Shown: in pieces, positions 44,056 through 48,598 of the stretch
How the letters are laid out: each line of letters starts with the position of its first letter
Numbering within the stretch: position 1 is the stretch's first letter
From: SYFY01 sp031385325
GTDB lineage: Bacteria > Pseudomonadota > Gammaproteobacteria > Pseudomonadales > Azotimanducaceae
Direction of reading: 5' to 3'
Length of the DNA: 48,598 nucleotides
Assembly: GCA_031385325.1 (NCBI GenBank)
Contig: JANNBJ010000071.1
Location: 1-48,598, forward strand
Position numbers and translations under genes: made by a program
Notes under the pieces: generated by a model
Told to the model about the DNA's origin: nothing
The model's database searches: none
Seen by the model: the letters and a program-made list of their open reading frames with translations, nothing else

Positions 44056-44836
44056 AGTTCGGATCCCGTTTTTCCATGAACGACTGCATGCCTTCCTTGA
44101 AATCAGCCGACTGAAACAGCGGCAACAACTGCAGGTAGACGTGATGGACGTGGTCATTGAACGTCTCGTTCATGCCCATGCGCATCATGCGTTTTGAACC
44201 CTGCACCGCGAGCGGCGCATTGGCTGCGATCTCGCGCCCAAGTTTGGTCGCTGCATCCTGCAGTTCGTTGTTGTTGTAGACGTGAGAAACAAGGCCCCAC
44301 TCGAGACACTCCGACGCACTCAGCGTCCGGCCGGTAAAGATCAGCTCGCTCGCTTTTGACCAGCCGATCAGTCGAGGCAGGATCCACGTACCACCAGATT
44401 CGGGCAGCACGCCGCGTTTCGTGAACGCCGCGGCAAGTTTGGCCGTGTCGGCCATGATGCGAATATCACAACCCAGTGCGAGGTCCATCCCATAACCGGC
44501 GGCGCTGCCGTTGAGTGCAGCGATGGTCGGTGTATCGAGGTTATGAAGCACCGTCGGTGGCGTGTTGCGCAGATCAAGCGTCGCGGGACTGCTGCGCTGG
44601 TTCGACAGCCCGCTGGCGATGCCACCACCACGCAGGTCGAGACCGGCGCAGAAAAACTTGCCACTGCCCGTGATGACGATCGCGCGCACGTCCTGATCCC
44701 GATCTGCCTGCAGCAGGTACTCGGAGAGCGCCGCCAGCATCGGGCCGGATATGGTGTTCTGGCGATCAGGTCGGTTCAGCGTAATGGTGGCGACATGTGC
44801 GTCGACGGAATAGAGAACATCCTGCTGGTCAGTCAT
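44042..44836 (-). CDS. Enoyl-CoA hydratase/isomerase family protein
   Basis: A 264-residue crotonase-fold protein. Landmarks are LNRPDRQNTISGPM, the oxyanion-hole region GKFFCAGLDLRGG and NGSAAGYGMDLALGCDIRI, and the active-site stretch GVLPESGGTWILPRLIG, with a typical C-terminal helix. Family members hydrate or isomerise enoyl-CoAs in fatty-acid or aromatic degradation. ATG 44836 fits the family start and has GGAG upstream; the open frame further left is unlikely. The reaction subtype cannot be read from sequence alone. It converges on the CYTH-CHAD gene. Confidence 0.9.
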   Translation of the reverse strand: MTDQQDVLYSVDAHVATITLNRPDRQNTISGPMLAALSEYLLQADRDQDVRAIVITGSGKFFCAGLDLRGGGIASGLSNQRSSPATLDLRNTPPTVLHNLDTPTIAALNGSAAGYGMDLALGCDIRIMADTAKLAAAFTKRGVLPESGGTWILPRLIGWSKASELIFTGRTLSASECLEWGLVSHVYNNNELQDAATKLGREIAANAPLAVQGSKRMMRMGMNETFNDHVHHVYLQLLPLFQSADFKEGMQSFMEKRDPNFTGS

Positions 44837-45026
44837 CGAGGGACTCCGGTAAAACACCGACGGTAAGGAGTGCCGTGGATCGATGCAACCCCCGAACGAC
44901 ACAGCGCTCAGATTGTCGCTGGTTGCAGAGCCAAAAAAATGGCGAAAAATAGTCGGTGGTTAGCACTGGCGAAGCGTTAGCCGCGAACTAGATTTACCCT
45001 ACAACAATGCAGTGGCAGTTCAGGGA

Positions 45027-45251
45027 ATGGCACAGAATCAGGAAGGCACGGTTGACCTGCTGGAGATTTATCATGCCCGGCAGATGCGCGCCGAAATCGT
45101 CAGCCAGATCCGACGATTGCGTCGACCTGATCCGGCCAATCCGCTCATCGACTACGTCCGTCGGCGAGAAACCCGCAGCTATTACGAGGCGATGCTGCTG
45201 GCGACGGTTGAACTGCTGAAGAGTCTGGGTGACCGGCTCGAGCAGGCCTGA
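45027..45251 (+). CDS. Small hypothetical protein
   Basis: A 74-residue protein with mixed charge, rich in Arg and Glu and predicted mostly helical (DLLEIYHARQMRAEIVSQIRR and later YYEAMLLATVELLKSLGDRL). I do not recognise the family. ATG 45027 is chosen; a GTG at 45012 would add five residues. No strong ribosome-binding site is evident, but the length, helical heptads and the lack of a better gene in the 435-base gap support it. It converges on the NUDIX gene with 20 bases between. Confidence 0.45.
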   Translation: MAQNQEGTVDLLEIYHARQMRAEIVSQIRRLRRPDPANPLIDYVRRRETRSYYEAMLLATVELLKSLGDRLEQA

Positions 45252-45271
45252 GCCGACGCTCGAAACATCAG

Positions 45272-46057
45272 TTAGCCTCGCGCAGGCATTTTTTCTTCGC
45301 AGATGTCGTAACCCGCATTCTTCGGAATGCACAGCCAGACACCATCGTCGCGTTTTTCATTCCACGGCTCGATCGGTACCACAGCCTGCTCACGGCAATT
45401 CGCCAGCGCCTGTTCGGGGGTCGAGAATTTCGCCAGTCGTTCCACGTTTCGCATGGTGGGATAGATGATCGTGCGCCGACCTTCGCGAGCTGCGGTAACG
45501 GCATCCGCCGGTTTGATCCACACGCTATCGACGTTTTCATGTCCATCGTGAATGGCCAGATGGTCTTCAGGCGCAACGGCCAGGAAGAAGTGCGTATCAA
45601 AGCGCTTGGGTAGCATCGGTGGCGTAATCCAGTGGGCGAAGTGATGCAGCTGATCACATGCCAGGCGCAGTTTTTCCCGCACCAGAAACTCGGTGATGCT
45701 GATCGCGCCGTCGTTGAGCTGTTTCTGATACGACTCGAGTGTCGTCAGTCTCTCGCCACTGATCAGTTGGCTCTGTCCTTCTGCACGGGCCAACAGGACT
45801 CCACACTCTTCGAAGGATTCCCTGATGGCTGCAACCTGCATGGCACGCATGGCCGGGTCAGCGTGCGGTGAGTCGAGATGGTCTAGCAGTTTCGGGTCAA
45901 AATCGGCGGGGTCGGCCTTGCCACCAGGAAACACCAGAGCGCCCGAAGCAAAGTCGATCTGGTGGTGCCGCACCACCATGAACACTTCCATCGACTCACG
46001 CTGACGCAACATCAGGACTGTCGCTGCTGGCACCGGTGCGCTGACTTGTTGGCTCAT
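45272..46057 (-). CDS. NUDIX hydrolase
   Basis: A 261-residue NUDIX-fold protein. The box is split by an insertion of about 30 residues: FPGGKADPADF, then AAIRESFEECGVLLA with the catalytic R-E-x-x-E-E-x-G. The insertion and the PRE-LRLACDQLHHFAHWITPP region resemble NUDT19/NUDT7-type members that act on CoA or acyl-CoA. Start ATG 46057 overlaps the preceding LLM oxidoreductase stop by four bases, so the two are cotranslated. Substrates in this family are diphosphates of the general form nucleoside-diphosphate-X; the precise one is not known. Confidence 0.87.
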   Translation of the reverse strand: MSQQVSAPVPAATVLMLRQRESMEVFMVVRHHQIDFASGALVFPGGKADPADFDPKLLDHLDSPHADPAMRAMQVAAIRESFEECGVLLARAEGQSQLISGERLTTLESYQKQLNDGAISITEFLVREKLRLACDQLHHFAHWITPPMLPKRFDTHFFLAVAPEDHLAIHDGHENVDSVWIKPADAVTAAREGRRTIIYPTMRNVERLAKFSTPEQALANCREQAVVPIEPWNEKRDDGVWLCIPKNAGYDICEEKMPARG

Positions 46058-46950
46058 CGCCCGGCCACCTCGCGGATGAACCGGTTCAGCGTGGCGATTT
46101 TCTGATCACGCGGACCGAGTGTGAAGTCAGGCACGATGAGTTCATCAACACCCAGCGCGGCATATTCCGCCACTGTTGCTGCGACTTCTTCAGGCGTACC
46201 GATGATCGTGGCCTGTTGCATCTTTGTGCCACGCATCCGTTCGAGATAGGCAGCATCGTCACTCATGAACAGCAGTGCGACGGCACTGCGTTTGATGGAC
46301 TTCGGGTCGCGACCGATTGTCTTGCAGTGACCATCGAGGATCGCCATCTTCTGTTTGAGGGTTGCCGGTGTCCCCCAGACGTTCCATTCATCGGCCCACT
46401 TCGCGGTTATCTTCAGTGTCACCTGCTCACCACCTCCACCAATCAGCAGTGGCAATGGCTGTTGCACCGGCTTGGGTTCGAGGCTTGCATTTTTCAGTTG
46501 ATAAAAACGACCTTCGAAGTTCGCAGTCGTCTGGGTATAGAGCGCCTTGATGACCGCACAGGCTTCGTCCAGCCGCTGCAGTCGTTCAGCGACGGTGTAA
46601 AACGGTAGGCCGTACTGCTGGTGTTCGTTTTCCTGCCAGCCGCTACCCAGCCCCAGCACCACCCGACCTGCGGTGATGTGGTCCAGTGTCGCGGCCATCT
46701 TCGCAAGCACTGCGGGATGTCGATAGGTATTACCGGTCACCAGCGTACCGATGCGTAGTCGCGGCACCATCGCACCAATGGCCGAAAGTGTGGTCCAGGC
46801 TTCGGGCCATGGCGCCGTGGTATCGGCTGCATTGGGCATGAAGTGATCGGCGTACCACAAGCCGTCCCAGCCGGTTGATTCCACGTGGCGAGCCAATGCC
46901 AGGACTTCTCCGAAGGGCTGTGAAGGATTGGGCCAGAAACTGAAACGCAT
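46054..46950 (-). CDS. LLM-class flavin- or F420-dependent oxidoreductase
   Basis: A 298-residue luciferase-like TIM-barrel protein. Features are WPNPSQPFGEVLALARHVES at the start, GLWYADHF, TGNTYRHPAVLAKMAATLDH, GRVVLGLGSGWQENEH, and PLLIGGGGEQVTLKI. The closing strand YAALGVDELIVPDF is the usual end. Such enzymes use FMN or F420 with a range of substrates. ATG 46950 fits the family start and has CGAGG upstream; the frame is open to 47121 but without family character. It overlaps the NUDIX gene, so a two-gene unit is likely, possibly for cofactor or CoA-intermediate handling. No F420 synthesis genes are in the window. Confidence 0.88.
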   Translation of the reverse strand: MRFSFWPNPSQPFGEVLALARHVESTGWDGLWYADHFMPNAADTTAPWPEAWTTLSAIGAMVPRLRIGTLVTGNTYRHPAVLAKMAATLDHITAGRVVLGLGSGWQENEHQQYGLPFYTVAERLQRLDEACAVIKALYTQTTANFEGRFYQLKNASLEPKPVQQPLPLLIGGGGEQVTLKITAKWADEWNVWGTPATLKQKMAILDGHCKTIGRDPKSIKRSAVALLFMSDDAAYLERMRGTKMQQATIIGTPEEVAATVAEYAALGVDELIVPDFTLGPRDQKIATLNRFIREVAGR

Positions 46951-47049
46951 GGGTTGCCTCGTGGATGCAGGAAGAGGGGAGGGACATGCATGTTCGCTTA
47001 TGAGGATGGCTGTGGCAAACTCGAAGCAAGGAAGGGTTGGGATAAGAAC

Positions 47050-47577
47050 ATGGGCGAACTGAGTACGGTACGACTCGTGTTGCGGCCGATTGCACAGGAC
47101 GATGCCGATGCGTTGCATCAACTCTGGACCAACAAGGAAGTGCGCCGGTATTTATGGGAGAACCGTGTCCTGCCACTGGATGCGGTACACGGCATCATCA
47201 CCAGCAGTGTCGAATTTCATGGTGCACATGGCTCCGGCTTTTTCGGCGTTCGCACCATCGAAGAGCCTGAGAAGATTGTTGGTTTCTGTGGCCATCGTGC
47301 TTTTGAAGCAAGCAGTGAAACAGAGCTTCTTTATGGCATGCACCCGGACTTCTGGAGCAAGGGACTGGGTACCGAAGCCGCGCGACGTGTCCTGGCCCAT
47401 GGTTTCACACAGTGCGATTTCGAGCGGATCATCGCTTCCACGGACACGCCCAATCAGCGTTCGGTGAAGGTGCTGCAACGACTCGGCATGTCGTTTGATC
47501 GACGCCAGCAACGGCATGGTCTCGATACGGTTTTTTACAGCATGACAAAGCGGGAATTCCTGGCACCGCACAAGTGA
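47050..47577 (+). CDS. GNAT family N-acetyltransferase (RimJ/RimL-like)
   Basis: A 175-residue acetyltransferase of the GNAT fold. It opens with TVRLVLRPIAQDDADALHQL and has the motif A region with GFFGVRTIEE, the acetyl-CoA loop SKGLGTEAARRVLAHG and the closing IASTDTPNQRSVKVLQRLGM. RimJ/RimL-type members acetylate ribosomal proteins, peptides or small amines; the acceptor is unknown. ATG 47050 gives the family start. ATG 46990 is an alternative, preceded by a strong GGGAGGGA site, and would add 20 residues without clear family character. The end overlaps the DUF503 start (GTGA), so the two are coupled. Confidence 0.85.
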   Translation: MGELSTVRLVLRPIAQDDADALHQLWTNKEVRRYLWENRVLPLDAVHGIITSSVEFHGAHGSGFFGVRTIEEPEKIVGFCGHRAFEASSETELLYGMHPDFWSKGLGTEAARRVLAHGFTQCDFERIIASTDTPNQRSVKVLQRLGMSFDRRQQRHGLDTVFYSMTKREFLAPHK

Positions 47578-47858
47578 AGCTGACGCTGCTTGAAGTGGTG
47601 ATCCGTTTGTCAGGGTGTCGTTCGTTGAAAGAAAAGCGTAGCCGTCTCGGCGGCATTCGCGAGCGGATTGGACGCAATACTCAGGTCGCGGTGTGCGAAT
47701 CGGATCATCAGGACATTCATGATCTCGCGGCATTTGCGTTTGTGGTCACCGCGACGTCTGCGACCGTGATCGAGCAGATTCTCAATGACATCGAAAGTGA
47801 CCTGCCGAACCGCATTGATGGTGAAGTGATTTCCATGCAACGACGCAAGTTGGTTTGA
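47574..47858 (+). CDS. DUF503 (YlxP-like) protein
   Basis: A 94-residue protein matching the DUF503/YlxP family: LLEVVIRLSGCRSLKEKRSR, then VAVCESDHQDIHDLAAFAFV and a hydrophobic C-terminal half. Members are small alpha/beta proteins often near translation genes, with a role in ribosome maturation suspected but not proven. The start is GTG 47574, overlapping the acetyltransferase stop. It is followed after nine bases by a membrane-anchored hypothetical gene on the same strand. Confidence 0.85.
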   Translation: MKLTLLEVVIRLSGCRSLKEKRSRLGGIRERIGRNTQVAVCESDHQDIHDLAAFAFVVTATSATVIEQILNDIESDLPNRIDGEVISMQRRKLV

Positions 47859-47867
47859 GGTGCAGTA

Positions 47868-48254
47868 ATGGTGTTTTTCCTGTTCGTAATCGCGGCCGTT
47901 CTGGCGGCTGCGTGGGTGCGCAAGATGCGCGTCAAACGTCAACGATGGTTGGCCCGCTTGCAGTTGCCGGGCCTGTGGATCTGCGAAGGCCAGGAGAATC
48001 ATGGGGAAGACAGACGGACTCTCGATCTGGACGGCGATCTGGCCTCGGGTACTTATCGTTCCAGTCATCTGGGCAACGGGAGATGGCGATTGTCGGGACA
48101 TACCCTGCTGCTTGGCAGCGATTCGCATGAGCTGGCACTCGATCTGAGCTTTCACGACGTCGGCCAGATCAGCCTCGAGCGAACGCCAGGGGAACGACGG
48201 ATTTACAACAAGCGATCGGGCAACGTAGTGCCGCTGGTACGCCGCCAACCGTGA
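47868..48254 (+). CDS. Membrane-anchored hypothetical protein
   Basis: A 128-residue protein with an N-terminal membrane helix (MVFFLFVIAAVLAAAWV) and a basic stretch RKMRVKRQRWL just after it. The remaining 90 residues are beta-rich with several Trp and Gly (GLWICEGQENHGEDRRTL, NGRWRLSGHTLLLG). I do not recognise a family. ATG 47868 follows the DUF503 stop by nine bases and is probably in the same transcript. The glycerophosphodiesterase gene starts about 43 bases after it. Confidence 0.6.
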   Translation: MVFFLFVIAAVLAAAWVRKMRVKRQRWLARLQLPGLWICEGQENHGEDRRTLDLDGDLASGTYRSSHLGNGRWRLSGHTLLLGSDSHELALDLSFHDVGQISLERTPGERRIYNKRSGNVVPLVRRQP

Positions 48255-48296
48255 AGGATCTGGCATGAAAGGCATCGGTGGTGTGGAGTCGACGTG

Positions 48297-48598
48297 GTGA
48301 TGAACGTTCGACAACGAACCTGGATGCTGATGGGCGTCATGCTCCTGCTGATTGTCCTGTTTAATTCGTTAGGCAGTAAACAACGCAAACCGACGACCTA
48401 TTTCGATGTGCCCATGCCCATGGTGATTGCGCATCAGGGTGGTGACGGACTACGCCCCGGCAACACGATGTTGGCATTTGTGCATGCCGATCAGCTTGGT
48501 GTTGATGCGCTGGAAATGGATGTGCATGCAACCCGGGACGGTGTGCTGGTGCTGATGCATGACGATTCTGTGGATCGCACGACGGATGGCACCGGGCT
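48297..48598 (+). CDS. Glycerophosphodiester phosphodiesterase (N-terminal part)
   Basis: The first 100 or so residues of a GDPD-family enzyme, cut by the window end. A single membrane segment (WMLMGVMLLLIVLFNSLG) precedes the catalytic core: VIAHQGGDGLRPGNTMLAF in place of the usual H-R-G and R-P-E-N-T, then ALEMDVHATRDGVLVLMHDD and DRTTDGTG. The core residues His, Glu-Met-Asp and the second His are intact; Gly for Glu in R-P-G-N-T is the notable change. The start is GTG 48297 (or ATG 48300), with GGAG eight bases upstream. It should hydrolyse glycerophosphodiesters to glycerol-3-phosphate and an alcohol, probably at the outer face of the inner membrane. Confidence 0.85.
   Translation, partial: MMNVRQRTWMLMGVMLLLIVLFNSLGSKQRKPTTYFDVPMPMVIAHQGGDGLRPGNTMLAFVHADQLGVDALEMDVHATRDGVLVLMHDDSVDRTTDGTG

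Overview
This window looks like a chromosomal segment of a Gram-negative bacterium, most likely a gammaproteobacterium and possibly marine. It carries outer-membrane and periplasmic proteins, moderate-to-high GC, Shine-Dalgarno-led genes and a Q/E/H/E-type glyoxalase I. There are no rRNA or tRNA genes, IS elements, phage genes or CRISPR arrays that I can see. Taxonomy is inferred from gene content only.

Left end (1-3120): the C-terminus of a xanthine-dehydrogenase-family molybdenum subunit, a MoaD/ThiS-like protein, a nitronate monooxygenase, a secreted SnoaL-like protein and a YceI-like lipid-binding protein.

Central envelope-modification locus (3131-17171): the most interesting part. A leftward gene train runs carbamoyltransferase (NodU/CmcH type), SxtJ-like membrane protein, a 50-residue DUF5989 protein, two membrane-anchored SGNH proteins and a sulfatase, with 1-8 base overlaps at nearly every junction. 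Two more SGNH proteins lie beyond it as a divergent pair. Facing this train across a 467-base intergenic region are carA and carB, which make carbamoyl phosphate, the donor a carbamoyltransferase uses. Both Car subunits read more like the animal CAD/CPS II lineage than like E. coli CarAB. I propose that the locus makes and transfers carbamoyl groups, and probably acyl groups, to an envelope or secreted glycan or lipid. The substrate is unknown.

A glyoxalase I gene then separates this locus from one giant gene (18110-30166; 4018 residues). The protein has a signal peptide, repeated N-terminal modules with propeller-like segments, about 1080 residues of Asp-rich calcium-binding-type repeats with an exact 621-base period, SdrD-B, DUF11 and OmpA-like domains, and a C-terminal outer-membrane beta-barrel. 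An internal ribosome-binding site, start codon and signal-peptide-like segment precede the barrel part.

Right part (30239-48598): mostly metabolic. It includes three phytanoyl-CoA-dioxygenase-like genes, folD, a carotenoid oxygenase, a PPOX-fold flavoprotein, a decayed DUF1801 gene, a PQQ-propeller enzyme overlapping a PHP phosphodiesterase, mscL, a redoxin/cytochrome c/copper-monooxygenase-like fusion, a CYTH-CHAD protein, an enoyl-CoA hydratase, a NUDIX hydrolase overlapping an LLM-class oxidoreductase, a GNAT acetyltransferase coupled to a DUF503 gene, and the start of a glycerophosphodiester phosphodiesterase cut by the window edge.
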